Source: Isochrysis galbana
Taxonomy: Eukaryota > Haptophyta > Isochrysidales > Isochrysidaceae
Reading direction: 5' to 3'
Length of the DNA: 64,000 bases
Assembly: GCA_018136815.1 (NCBI GenBank)
Contig: CM030931.1
Span: 6,082,148-6,146,147 of the forward strand
Position numbers and translations under genes: made by a program. Every line of letters begins with the position of its first letter. Positions within the stretch are counted from its first letter, which is position 1. Positions 20,270-29,926 of the stretch are shown in pieces. The notes beneath the pieces are model-generated. The model was not told the origin of the DNA. It was given only the letters and a program-made list of their open reading frames with translations, and made no database searches.

Positions 20270-20412
20270 GTCGAAAAGCGTTCAATGTTCGATCCCAATC
20301 CCCATCACCCTAGCGTTCAATCCCCATCATTATCCCATAGATCGAACAGCGCTCAATCCCCACCACCCCATAGGTCGGAAAGCGTTCAATCGCCACCACC
20401 CCATCGCAGATA
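20270..20412 (+). repeat. ~35-bp minisatellite
   Basis: Four to five imperfect copies of AAAGCGTTCAATCCCCATCACCCCATAGGTCG. The copies differ by indels and substitutions. There is no coding frame. Confidence 0.7.
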
Positions 20413-20699
20413 GCAAGTCGGATTCTTTTGATATGGAGATAAGACGAGAAGCGTTCATTTGTCATTTGGTCCCACACCCCCATGTTCTGTCGTGCCTAGC
20501 CGTATGTCGCATTCGCATCATTCGCGATGGCTCTCAGAAGCAAAAAGAAGTAACAGTAAAGAAAAAATAGAGAACAAAAGAACAGAGGAAGAAAGAAAGA
20601 AGAGGAGTGAAAGAAAGAAGAGAGAAAACCCAGATTATATAGGGTGGTTTTCAGCCCTCCCCACTGGCCCTATGGCTACGGCTAAAGATTCGCCGTGGC

Positions 20700-21012
20700 A
20701 TAACGAGACAAAACCGAAGTGAGCCACATAACGGCCGCCCTACAAAAACTGTCCACCAAGCGATGCACCAGCGCACGCGACCATCCGACCATAACCCAAT
20801 AGGCCTGCACCCCCCTCCTCCATCGCTAGGCCCAAAGTAGTGTACTATGGGCCGACCGCCCCCGAAAGCCCAAACAAAAAGGAACGAGGGGGAGGGGGAG
20901 GGGGGGGGGGGCAGCGGGCAGGGGAGAGTGGTGGGGGCGAGGGCGCTGTCGAGCGGGAACCCGGATGAGGAGTGAGCAAATAGTAGCGTAGCGGGCATCT
21001 TCAAGAATGTTT
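20700..21012 (-). repeat. Repeat B copy, inverted
   Basis: Reading the minus strand: TTCTTGAAGATGCCCGCTACGC TACTA at the left end (about 21005), then CGCTCGACAGCGCCCTCGCC, a C-rich tract, TCGTTCC, GGGCGGTCGGCCCATAG and TACACTACTTTGGGCCTAGC GATGG. A T run precedes the left end. Confidence 0.6.
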
Positions 21013-21183
21013 TTTTTATTTACGGGAATCCCAGGAGCGCTACTCGTGCAGCTACCACACAAAGCCAAACCAGACCACATGAACGCCCCATTCACATTCT
21101 TGCACATTGTGGGCCGTCGTAAGAATTACTGGACATATGACTCATGCACATCCAAGTGGATAGGACGAGACATCGCAGCGACA

Positions 21184-22399
21184 TCAGACACCTGAAACGT
21201 GATCGCAGGCCTCCTCTAGTTCAGCTCTGGACATGAAACCATTGAACCGTCGCCCATTAATGAGCCACGTGGGGAACGAGCTGACTCCTTGCGCTTCACA
21301 CGCAGCTCGCGCGACATCGCTGACGTTACAGTCCACGTAACGGAAGGCGCCTTCAAGTCCTCCAATCTCTGCAAGTTGTCGTCTTGTGTCTCCACATTCT
21401 CCTGATCCGTAGAGTACAGACTCTCCATTGACCAACTTTTCATGCAACGTCGACAGTTTCCCATCGATTTTGGATGCTTGTTGTAGACGTTGCAGCGTAG
21501 CAACCCTTTCTTCTAAATCGGCGGTTTCCGTCTCCCGGTCTCCCTGCGCACTGAGAATTCGTGTGAGAGCTGAATATGGAGCGATTAATCTCGGCGAATC
21601 TGGACCCCATCGCTCCGCGATGTACCCAGTTGCCAATAAAAGTCGAGCCTCGGCTTGTTCCGATTTTCCAAGTTTCTCGTGGGATTGAGCAGCCAAAATA
21701 AGAACAGCAGGTCGCATGGGAAGCAGTGCTTGAAACCCCGATTCGCGATGTTGTTCGGCTTGTTCCATTCGTTCAAGCACATCTTCGAAACCGGCGGCGG
21801 CACTCTGAAGGTCTCCGAGTTCGAGCTTTGTTCTAGCAAGGTCAACCAAAGCAACGATTGTGACCTGTTTCCAAGGATGGATAAATAAATGTGCAATGAG
21901 CATGCTTTATTGAATATAGAACTGCACGGGTAAATGCTCTCACCTTAGTATACGGCCCGGCCGTCTGATCCAGAATATCAGCTGCACGGCTAAGCAGTGG
22001 CTCCGCATCACGCTGCCTGCTGGTTCTACGATATAGCTGTGCAAGATTCAGCAGGGATGTTGCCATCGGTGCAGATGAGGAACCAAAATGGGAGGCTATT
22101 TCCAATGCTGTCTGTAGCTCGGCTTCAGCAGTCACGTGGTCATGCCGCTGCCACGCCAAACGTGCATTTCGCACACAGTCTCGCCATGTCTCCAAGACCT
22201 GTGCATTGTACTCAGGGTCATCGAGCTTTGGCGGAGGCTGAGGAGCGTGGTCAAGCACGGTCTGCTTTCGCGCATCCGTAGTACGAGCCTCAGCATGGGT
22301 GATCGACCATGCGCCCAGCGAAGCCACGACGCCAGCCACGCCAACGACGCGTCCGGCAGAGAGTCGCCTGACGAGCAGCCGCGCGCTCCGTGCCAGCAT
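21184..22399 (-). CDS. TPR protein with C-terminal VKOR-like thioredoxin fold
   Basis: Two exons on the minus strand: 22399-21944 and 21864-21184, with a 79-base GT-AG intron. The junction is in phase and gives 378 residues. Residues 1-36 are Arg-rich, then hydrophobic, like a mitochondrial presequence or membrane anchor. Residues about 65-260 form tetratricopeptide-type helices (TSLLNLAQLYRRTSRQRDAE, ALVDLARTKLELGDLQSAAA, AQSHEKLGKSEQAEARLLLA). The C-terminus (about 305-378) resembles the thioredoxin domain fused to bacterial and plant VKOR: LYGSGECGDTRRQ, YVDCN, GVSSFPTWLINGRRFNG. The usual CxxC is CGDT, so only one active-site cysteine remains; dithiol oxidase activity is unlikely unless the later Cys residues take part. 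Organelle targeting is inference. Confidence 0.82.
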
Positions 22400-22441
22400 C
22401 GACGCCGACCAGCTGCGTTCCGGGAAGAGAAGGTTCTCTAC

Positions 22442-22618
22442 TGTCAGAGTTTTCTTGTTGTCCTAGTTTAATCTTAGTGCTGAGGGACCGTGCCTCCTCG
22501 GCAACGGAGCCCCTACCCCACGATGGGGGTGTGCGCGGTTGGTGCATGGCTCGTCCGGTGTATGTGGCTAGGGATGCTAGCCAACAAGACTTCTTACAAG
22601 ACTGCAATCCTTAACGCG
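22442..22618 (+). mobile_element. Copia 5' LTR, TGTCAGAG subfamily
   Basis: Begins TGTCAGAGTTTTCTTGTTGTCC, runs through GGTGTGCGCGGTTGGTGCATGG and GGGATGCTAGCCAACAAGAC, and ends before GCGGTACCCCCGC, the primer-binding-like site. It starts about 43 bases upstream of the TPR gene's ATG, so it lies in or next to that gene's promoter. Confidence 0.6.
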
Positions 22619-23340
22619 GTACCCCCGCAGAGAGACCACCCCAACTTCTACCACCCTAATAGCGCGCTCGACGACGCCGCTCAAGGGTACAACGTACAAC
22701 ACCACAACGAATGAACTCGTTTTAAACTCGACAAATTCGTTGAAAATCTTTTCTTCGACTCAGCTGCCGCCGACCGCGCCACACGCTCCTCCAAGTGGTG
22801 GGACCTGGACCATATGGCCAAATCACTCTGAGGCCGAGACCGCCATATATGCTTTAGCGGCCCGGGATCTACGCTCTACGCTTTATGTTACATCTGTTCG
22901 AGTTCGTTGATCTTCCTCGATCGCTACCTATTGGCATTCATACTGACAATTCCGCTGCTCGTGACTCGATTCAGAATCCTGGGGTCACCGCTCGCAATCG
23001 CCATTATGAGCGTTGGCTACTGTCGATCTACTGTACGCGAGTTCGTTGATCTTCCTCGATCGCTACCTATACCTATTGGCATTCATACTGACAATTCCGC
23101 TGTTCGTGACTCGATTCAGAATCCTGGGGTCACCGCTCGCAATCGCCATTATGAGCGTTGGCTACTGTACGCTCGAGAACAATATCTCCACAAGATATCA
23201 GTTCCTATTTATAGCCTATTTGGATTGGTACATTGGTACTGGACAAATGACAAATGACAGCGGATATCTTCACCAAATGTCTCGATAAGACAACCTTCTA
23301 TCGTCACCGGGCTACATACATTTCTCAACTCTGATTGATG
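22619..23340 (+). pseudogene. Deleted copia internal region: gag start joined to RNase H
   Basis: After the primer-binding site come broken gag-like frames (SAAADRATRSSKWWDLDHMAKS near 22770-22830), then at once the copia RNase H: EAETAIYALAARDL, FEFVDLPRSLPIGIHTDNSA, RDSIQNPGVTARNRHYERWL LYAREQY, and later TADIFTKC LDKTTFYRH in a different frame. Integrase and reverse transcriptase are missing. Part of RNase H is duplicated in tandem with a 139-base offset (about 22901 and 23040), breaking the frame. Confidence 0.72.
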
Positions 23341-23438
23341 CATATGATGTTAGCCCTTCCAGTCATCGGACTTCGGACTGAGTCCGTCCTTCCTTGTCTT
23401 TAAGGCAGCATCAGTGTCATGGTCATGCTGTGGGGGAG

Positions 23439-23623
23439 TGCCTGGAGTTTTGTATTAGAAGGGGCTCATAGTCCCCATGTGCCTTGGTGTACGCTTAATT
23501 GGGTGTCCTCCGATCTCCTCCCCTCTTCCCTCTTTGCGTCGCTAAGACCATGCTACATCTAGCCCTCGTCTCGCTAATCGGTATGAGCCTGCCCACGGCT
23601 GTCCCACGCGCTCTTTTCGAATA
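23439..23623 (+). mobile_element. Copia 3' LTR, TGYCTGGAG subfamily
   Basis: Directly after a TGTGGGGGAG polypurine tract, TGCCTGGAGTTTTGTATTAG AAGGGGCTCATAG starts an LTR nearly identical to 50964-51142 (minus) through CACGGCTGTCCCACGCGCTC. Its 3' end is ATA rather than the expected ACA. It differs from the LTR at the left of this element (22442), so the element is a chimera of two subfamilies. Confidence 0.75.
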
Positions 23624-23747
23624 TATTTAGTACTCGTAGTACATGAGGAGAGCCGAAAATTAGAGCTCGCTCTCTCGACTCGCGACTTCAGAGCTCGTTT
23701 CCCTACGGACGTTCCCCGCTGCTGCCTCGTCTCTCACATTCTGGCCG

Positions 23748-24452
23748 ATGCATGGGCGCACGTCCAGCCGGAGAAAGGAGAAACGAGCCATTGGGCGTCG
23801 GGCGAGCCGCGAAAGGAAGGGCTCATCGGGCGGTGCAGTTATCGCATGGAAGCACGGAAAGGGCGACTCCTTCGGTGCAGACCGCCTAATTGACCAGATA
23901 AGCGGACTCAGATTTAATGCAATCGATGGGTACACAGGTTCTGATCAACTTATCGACACGCATGTCGTCACACGAGAAGCAGCCAATAGTGGTCATCATC
24001 CCATACAGCCACCAGAGTTTGCAAGGCGGATTTGGATCGCTGCTTGGCAGGCTCTTGGCTCTGCATGCTTTGCGCTTGCTAACGACAGACATGACTGTGC
24101 TTTGTTGGGGCTTCTCGTTCTTTTGACCTCGTTGAACTATTGGCGACACCCTATTCACGGGTGGAGAAGAATAGTAGACATGGTTGCGGCTTCTGGATCT
24201 CTAGGTTATCAGATATTCTTTGTCGCTCCGTATTGGCATTGCCCAACGGCAGCCATTGCCTATGCGTTCAGTGTTGCCATGGGCGTTGCCTGCTACGGCC
24301 GTTCTCGCTACTTATCGCACAAGTACGGCGATAAGGACACATCGAGCTGGTGGCATGTTGGCCTTCATGTGTGTGGAAATGCAGGCAACTTTGTCTTGTA
24401 TGATGCGGTGGGCAGCAACTTGCTTGGATGGTCCTTTGTGCCTGATGCATAG
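23748..24452 (+). CDS. Polytopic membrane protein, possible CREST-type
   Basis: Single-exon frame of 234 residues from the first ATG. About 95 polar, basic residues precede five or so hydrophobic segments (residues about 97-110, 113-130, 142-160, 163-185, 203-225). Conserved-looking polar residues lie in membrane contexts: LTSLNYWRHPIHGWRRIVDM and WWHVGLHVCGNAGNFVLYD. The arrangement Ser ... Asp ... HxxxH recalls the CREST hydrolase superfamily (alkaline ceramidases, PAQR), but this is a motif-level guess. The N-terminal 90 residues may be noncoding leader; a start further in is possible. There is no homologous neighbour in the window. Confidence 0.6.
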   Translation: MHGRTSSRRKEKRAIGRRASRERKGSSGGAVIAWKHGKGDSFGADRLIDQISGLRFNAIDGYTGSDQLIDTHVVTREAANSGHHPIQPPEFARRIWIAAWQALGSACFALANDRHDCALLGLLVLLTSLNYWRHPIHGWRRIVDMVAASGSLGYQIFFVAPYWHCPTAAIAYAFSVAMGVACYGRSRYLSHKYGDKDTSSWWHVGLHVCGNAGNFVLYDAVGSNLLGWSFVPDA

Positions 24453-25114
24453 ACTTCAATTTCACTGACCAGACCTTCAAATCTTCGGCAGCGGCCATAG
24501 AGACCTTCTTGTCTAGTGAGCAGGGCATGGAATAAGTGTACGATGTCAGGCATCGTATGGCATGGCCAGATTGCTACACTCTACATTGAGGCGCTTGCGG
24601 AGTCAGTCTCATCGCGGATTGTCGCCTACGAGGACTAGGCTAGTAGCTAGTAGCTACTACTACCTACTATGAGTAGACTAGGGCGCCGGCGATGACGAGG
24701 GCAATAGTACTGCTTTCCACCCTTCCCTCTTAAGGTGGTAGGCGGGTGGCCGCGGGAAGGGGGGGGGGGCTCTCCCACCAGAGCCGACACAGCATGCGTA
24801 GATGCTAAGCAGGAGAATACACCAAACAAAGACAAAACGAGGAAACTGAGTAGGGCGGTCAAACAAAAAACAGGGCTTCTCAACTACTAATATGGAAAGG
24901 GGGGGGGGGGCATTATTTGACCGTTCTCCAAAGCCCACAACAAAACTCCCAGGGGGCCACTTGTCGCCTGTCGTTGTCGCCACGAAAATCTTCGCCAGAA
25001 AATGGCGCGATTCTCCTCCCCCCTCGCCCTCGCCCCTCTATTGCACTTGCACACGCTCTGGGGCTCCCCTAGTAAAGAACCGCGGCGCCCACCGCGGGAG
25101 TGATATTAATTAAT
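24453..25114. other. Intergenic with repeat E and poly-G tracts
   Basis: No gene is seen. GACCGTTCTCCAAAGCCCA and AAAACTCCCAGGGGG near 24918-24960 repeat 1420-1455 and, inverted, 54850-54945. G runs of about 10 occur near 24757 and 24899. Confidence 0.4.
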
Positions 25115-25512
25115 TAACTTCTTAATAGTCTCACCGCACACGCGGCCGTGGACCCTCTACTTTCTACTCACGCAGCAAAACTTTCTACACCCCCTCTCTC
25201 ACGGCCCTTTCCCCCCCGCCAGGAACGTAAGGCAACCCGCACCGATCACACCAAGGAGCCGCCTCCCGCTTTCTCAGGAAGCGGGCTGCCCCCGCTCGAT
25301 GCGCCCCCGCCGCAGAGGAGTCGGCGGTGCGCCCCACCCCCTGACGGCCTCGGTCACCCTGAGGGAGCCAATTGGGATTCGGAGTCTTGGCGTAGAGCAC
25401 GAGGGGACGAGCCGCAAGGCAAGTGAAAGAGGATGCTAAGGGAAGCGGGCGCGGCTGCGGAGTAGACTTGCATAGTCGCACGCGCGGCGAGGAATTTAAG
25501 AAGTTTTTTTTT
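25115..25512. mobile_element. Inverted pair of LINE 3' UTR fragments
   Basis: The left half (TTCTTAATAGTCTCACCGCA CACGCGG) is in minus orientation. The right half (GCACGAGGGGACGAGCCGCA AGGC through GCGCGGCGAGGAATTTAAGAAG and a T run) is in plus orientation. Two LINE tails thus meet head to head with no ORF2 between, as also seen at 42.44-42.57 kb. Confidence 0.55.
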
Positions 25513-25564
25513 ACCAATACCAATACCAAGCCAAGAAACTTAAACTAGAAACTAGTTGCTCAAG

Positions 25565-25915
25565 CCTCTGCTGAAGCTGAAACCGAAACCACTGTATTAT
25601 ACGCTTTAGCAGCTCGGAATCTTCAATTTACCCTCCATTTGTTTAAATTCCTTGACAAGCCCCAACAGCTCCCTATTCGGATCTACACAGATAATGCAGC
25701 GACTCGTGACTCGATCAAGAACCCCGGAGTAACGGCTCGCACTCGTCACTATGTTCGCTGGCTGTTATATGCTCGAGAACAATTTCTCCCCATCACATCT
25801 CTGTCCCACATTGGATATCTACCTCGATGATGACCGCTGAAATCTTTACTAAATGTCTCGACAAAACAACCTTCCTCCGTCACCGTTCTTCTGTCCTTAA
25901 TGAGAAAGTCTAGGC
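25565..25915 (+). pseudogene. Copia RNase H fragment
   Basis: Encodes YALAARNLQFTLHLFKFLDK, PQQLPIRIYTDNAATRDSIK, NPGVTARTRHYVRWLLYARE and, after a frameshift, MTAEIFTKCLDKTTFLRHRS. The catalytic Asp of IYTDN is kept. It is a second, more intact relative of the fragment at 22.8-23.3 kb. All upstream pol domains are absent. Confidence 0.75.
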
Positions 25916-25953
25916 AACTTGTTCAGTGAGATGTCGTTGTGGTTGTGGGGGAG

Positions 25954-26040
25954 TGTTTAATGTTTAACCTGAGTTGTTTTGTAGCGGTTACTATTCCCGA
26001 GGGGTGACGTCATCGTCGCCGTCGCACCGTCATTGGCTTG
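25954..26040 (+). mobile_element. Probable start of a third copia LTR type
   Basis: The same polypurine tract (GTTGTGGGGGAG) as at 23.43 kb precedes TGTTTAATGTTTAACCTGAG, where an LTR would begin with TG. I find no second copy in the window, so the right end is a guess. Confidence 0.4.
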
Positions 26041-26286
26041 TCGAGCTAGCTAGCCTTCAATGGTTACTCTGATCTACATTGCTCTACTCACAGTCACTAG
26101 GCCCAAGATGCGTTGGGCTAAACATGGTGCATCTCAAGTGCTGAGACCATTATATGATTGTACTTACTACTTCGTGGGGGCGGCCGGCGGGGGGCATGGA
26201 AAACCCGCTCGGATCCCTGGACCCGACTGTGCAGGCCGTGATCTTTTCTCTCGTTTCCCTGCATCTGGCTGCGCTTGTACGTGGGC

Positions 26287-26826
26287 TCATACTTTATAAT
26301 CCCACAGAGTGATGGCTGACCATACGACCCCTATCGCTGTCCGCAGGTGTTCTGGCTTCTTGCCGTTTGTTGCTTGCCCATAAAGCCTCACCAGAAAACG
26401 CAGTGATTGCCCTCCTCGAGCATGCGTGCGACATGTCGCCCAGAAGCTTTGAGCTTCGCGCGACGTGCAGTTAATCGAGCATTCGCAGCGGTAGCGCATC
26501 CTCTTGGTCTCTGTTATGACCATGTGCTCTTGCCAGCAGCTACCAAGCTTCCAAATATCAATGGGATTTGTCGTAGAGTGATCACCCAGTGTTTTCGAAC
26601 ATTCCTTTGCAAGCAGCGACATCTCGCGGGCTGCCGGGCGAGAGAAGACGGGGAAATGCATTCTCGGCCCGCATGCTCTTTGCTTTCCGGATCCTTCTTG
26701 CTTTGCAAAAATGTAAAGCTGGCTGAAAATGGCTGATGCCACGTCTCTCATGGCGCAGCTGATACATCTAGGTGTACGATGTCGTGCACCATCAATAATC
26801 GATAGAATACTCGTTCGAATGAACAT
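26287..26826 (-). CDS. Doubtful ORF, unknown
   Basis: A 179-residue minus-strand frame with several Cys/His residues (CISCAMRDVASAIFSQLYIF, CECSINCTSREAQSFWATC) and a basic C-terminus. I recognise no family and see no signal or membrane segment. Opposite-strand frames are also open, so it may be noncoding. Confidence 0.2.
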   Translation of the reverse strand: MFIRTSILSIIDGARHRTPRCISCAMRDVASAIFSQLYIFAKQEGSGKQRACGPRMHFPVFSRPAAREMSLLAKECSKTLGDHSTTNPIDIWKLGSCWQEHMVITETKRMRYRCECSINCTSREAQSFWATCRTHARGGQSLRFLVRLYGQATNGKKPEHLRTAIGVVWSAITLWDYKV

Positions 26827-26964
26827 TCAAGTCCAACACCCACACAACATACGGTGGTGGTGGTGGTGATGGCCGTTGCGTTGAATGACGACGGCCTGGT
26901 GTGAGGAAGCGGCGAATGAGCTCGGTGTTCACATTCACGTGCGCATGCCATGGTAGAGTAAATT

Positions 26965-27190
26965 CTGTAAGGCCGTCCGCTAAGCTACTAGAAGCACTCC
27001 CTCTATCGGTTATCAGCCACCAACGCCCTAGCCCCTACCATTCTCCCCTTCCCGCTCCCCCCCCCCCTCATTTCTCTGTCTTCGCTGATTTCGTGGGGTC
27101 CGGCCCCGGCCCATGTCCATGTCCCATGTGCACTACTTTGGGCCTAGCGCTGGGGGAGGGGCGGGGCGGGCTTCTTGAAGAAGTTTTGGA
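26965..27190 (+). repeat. Repeat B copy
   Basis: TAAGGCCGTCCGCTAAGCTACTAGAAGC, CCACCAACGCCCTAGCCCCTACC, a C run, TCTGTCTTCGCTG, then CCCATGTGCACTACTTTGGG CCTAGCGCTGGGGGAGGGGC GGGGCGGGC. It contains a short internal duplication of CCGGCCCATGTCCATGTCCCATG. Confidence 0.65.
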
Positions 27191-27249
27191 GGCCGGCTTG
27201 ACTTGAGTCGCCGCAATGTGGGGAGCCCGCCTTTCGGCTTCCCCATGGA

Positions 27250-27790
27250 CTCGTGAGTTTCAAACAACTTTGTAGTCAGTTGCCATGGACCATGGAGCGC
27301 GCCGCCGCTCCCTCCCTCTCCTTCGGCCCCCCCCGCCGCGGGCGCCCCCCCAGAACCCATGGAGCTGTCGCTGGCGAAGCGACCGCGTTCGCCCGCAGAG
27401 GCCGAGCAGGTGAGCGCGACCCCGGTCGCGCCGCACGGCCCGTGGCCCCGGCCACACCAGCCATAGCCATAGCAGCCATGCTGGCCCACCTCATGGCCTC
27501 ACGGTGGGCCACAGGCTGTGGAAAGCAGAGAGCCAACACCATTCAAGAAGAATCACTCCTCCATCAGGCATGCCTTATGGCAGAGGCCTCTCCCACCCTG
27601 GGGACGGCCGCGCTGCCCCGGCAGCGCGGCCCGAGACCGGGTGGCCCTTATGGGCACATCTCCAACAGCAATCTCAATCTCAATACGCACCATGACACAG
27701 ACCCACCAGCATCACAGCATACGACCACACCACGAAGCGAAAGCTTGGAGGCGTCTTGTGACGTACACCACAGAGTAGACCCGCGGGAGA
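27250..27790 (+). other. Possible retroelement ORF1/gag start, unproven
   Basis: Two overlapping plus frames start MERAAAPSLSFGPP and MELSLAKRPRSPAEAEQ. The first stays open to about 27804 (STLGTAALPRQRGPRPGGP, NSNLNLNTHHD). Composition suggests coding sequence disrupted by a frameshift, but no domain is recognised. It resembles the start at 4925. On the minus strand from 27790 the gypsy RNase H begins to run the other way. Confidence 0.25.
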
Positions 27791-28505
27791 AGCAATCCAC
27801 TTAGAATCATTTTCCGCCGGGTCGGACGTAGCGCTGTCGGAGGGGGCTTGTTGTGCGTAGTCGTCTAGGCGAGTGGCCTCAGCAATCTCACCTAGCGTAG
27901 GCGTGCCCACGGCAAGGTAGTCGGCCGAGATAGAGGCCGTGTCGACGGTGGTCGGTCCTGAGCCCCGGGACCCAGTCTGCCTGCGTCGGGCAGTAAGGGT
28001 CCGGGTGACCGTAGCGACCGTGACATCGTCCTGTTGGCACTCGGAGTCGGAGTCAGACGCGTCGGTGTCCGGATAGGTCGAACCAGTGTCTGAGGGGTCG
28101 TCACCGCGAGGTTGCGGTAGCGCGACGATCCTAGAAAGTCCGTCGGCGTCACAATGGTACTTGCCGGGCTTATGGACTACATCATCGAAGCGGTACTCCG
28201 ACAGCTTGAGGATCCACCGCATGAGTCGAGAGGCTGGGCCGCCTCCGACGGAGTCCTTCATCGAATGGAGCCACTTGAGAGCGGAGTGGTCAATCACTAG
28301 AGTGAAACGCCGGCCCCATAGGTAGGGTCGCCAGTTGCGGATAGACTCGAGGGCTGCCAAAAGTTCAACCTCGGAGACGGTCCAATTTCTCTCGGCGGGG
28401 GATAAGGTCCGACCGTAGTACGCGACCACTCTCTCACGGCCCTTGTCGTCTCGTTGAGAGAGGATACCGGCGATACCGAGTTGAGTGGCACCAGCCGGAG
28501 AAGTC
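27780..28505 (-). pseudogene. Ty3/gypsy RNase H fragment
   Basis: Minus-strand frame with the gypsy RNase H order: AGATQLGIAGILSQRD, ERVVAYYGRTLSPAERNWTV, SEVELLAALESIRNWRPYLW, FTLVIDHSALKWLHSM, RLMRWILKLSEYRFDDVVHK PGKYHCDADGLSR. An acidic linker follows and a pre-integrase-like end (PTLGEIAEATRLDDYAQQAP, ASPAGLLCGV). Reverse transcriptase upstream and integrase downstream are missing. Its left coding edge (28505) abuts an acidic frame running the opposite way. Confidence 0.85.
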
Positions 28506-29562
28506 TTCACTCGGTTCGAGGAGGCCACGCAGCTGGAAGAGGCCACGCAGCTCGAGGAGGAGAAGAAGGAGGAGGCCGATACCGCCGAAGCGCCCGCTCC
28601 TACCGAGGCGAACGAAAAGGAGGAGGAAGGTGAGGATAAGACGGAGGAGAAGGGAGAGAAGACGTCCGACGTACCCGCCCAATATGTGTTGGAGGTGGCC
28701 ACGCAGCTGGAGGAAGAGGCCACTCAGCTCGAGGAGGAGGAGTTCGCGGAGACCGCAGCCGAGCAGACCTCCGAGGAGCCCGCGACCGAGAACTCCACGG
28801 AGGCCTCGCGTGTGGTGGAGGACATTGCGTCCGACGCTCAAGCGGACGCTATGCTGGAGCCCATCCTTGACGACAAGGAAGACGATGACATGTTTGACTT
28901 TTGGGATGTGGCCAAGGAGCCCGATGGGGCGAAAGAGCAAGTTGAGGAGGAGGCCGCCGTCAACAAGGGCTCCTCATCGGTGGACTTGAGCGATGACGCG
29001 GCCGGTGTTTCCAAAGACTCTATGTACATGGATCTGACCGACGAAGCGGTAGATGTGGCGCGCGCCGCTGCGTTTGCCGCCTGGGCTGCGCCGTCACAGC
29101 CTCACCATCCCTGACTGTCCCTGCCACTCAGGAGCCACCCTCAGACGAGGAGCAAGGCGGCACTTGGAGTCGGACGCCACATACGACCTGTCCTTCCACC
29201 AAGAGGGTGACTACAACTTCCAGGACGCCACAGTCTACGCTGCGATCGTAGAGCTCCTGTTGGAGCTCGAAGGAGTCGACCCGCAGCCGGATTTTTGGGC
29301 CCGATCCATCCGCGGACCATGGCACATCGCCATGAATGAAGATTGCGCACAAGCAATTCAAGGAGCGCTACGCGCTACGGAGACGCTAGCTACCACACTC
29401 CGCATCAATGAAACGACATCTCGGTCCGCATCAAGGTGGAATCAATTGAGGAGAAAATCAATCAGAAAGGCTCCTCTTCACGCAAGGCACTCTACAACGC
29501 CCTCCAAGACGTCGCCGCGCACCTGGTCGTCGAAGCAGACGTCGTGTGCATGTTCGTTTGAG
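28485..29562 (+). pseudogene. Acidic gag-like sequence with two frameshifts
   Basis: The first frame (to 29114) is highly acidic, with EEATQLEE repeats, DEEDDMFDFWDVAKE-like stretches and no ATG until about 28849. A TGA stands right before its first codon. Coding character then shifts frame twice: ATYDLSFHQEGDYNFQDATV, YAAIVELLLELEGVDPQPDF, then ISVRIKVESIEEKINQKGSS, KALYNALQDVAAHLVVEADV to a stop at about 29560. I infer a decayed retroelement gag (or host gene) of about 350 codons. No zinc knuckle is seen. The family is unknown. Confidence 0.45.
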
Positions 29563-29579
29563 TTTTTTCGCGGGTGACT

Positions 29580-29740
29580 CGTTGGTTGACATCGCCCTTA
29601 TCCCACGCTCACTCCCCTTTCCATCCTCCCCCCCCCCCGTCCTTCCGTGTTCTTCGGTTTCCGGGGGATCGACCGATGTGCACTACTTTGGGCCTCGCGG
29701 GGTGGGGGCTTGTAGGGGGGGGGGGGGGGCTCAAAGGTAA
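29580..29740 (+). repeat. Repeat B copy
   Basis: TTGACATCGCCCTTATCCC, a C run, CGGTTTCCGGGGGATCGACC and GATGTGCACTACTTTGGGCC TCGCGGGG, ending in a G homopolymer of about 14. It abuts the end of the gag-like pseudogene. Confidence 0.6.
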
Positions 29741-29926
29741 AGGGGCGCGCGCGTTAGCTGTTAGCTCGTGCCTTGCGCTTTATTGCATGTATACACTGCG
29801 GTCATGCAAGTCGTGATCAGGCGGGGTAGTACATGGCTAGTAGGAGTAGCGGTACTAACTCTCATCAGAAATTTAAAGTACGCATACTAAATCCGAAAGA
29901 TGCTTTGTGGCACACGGCTGGCACCC

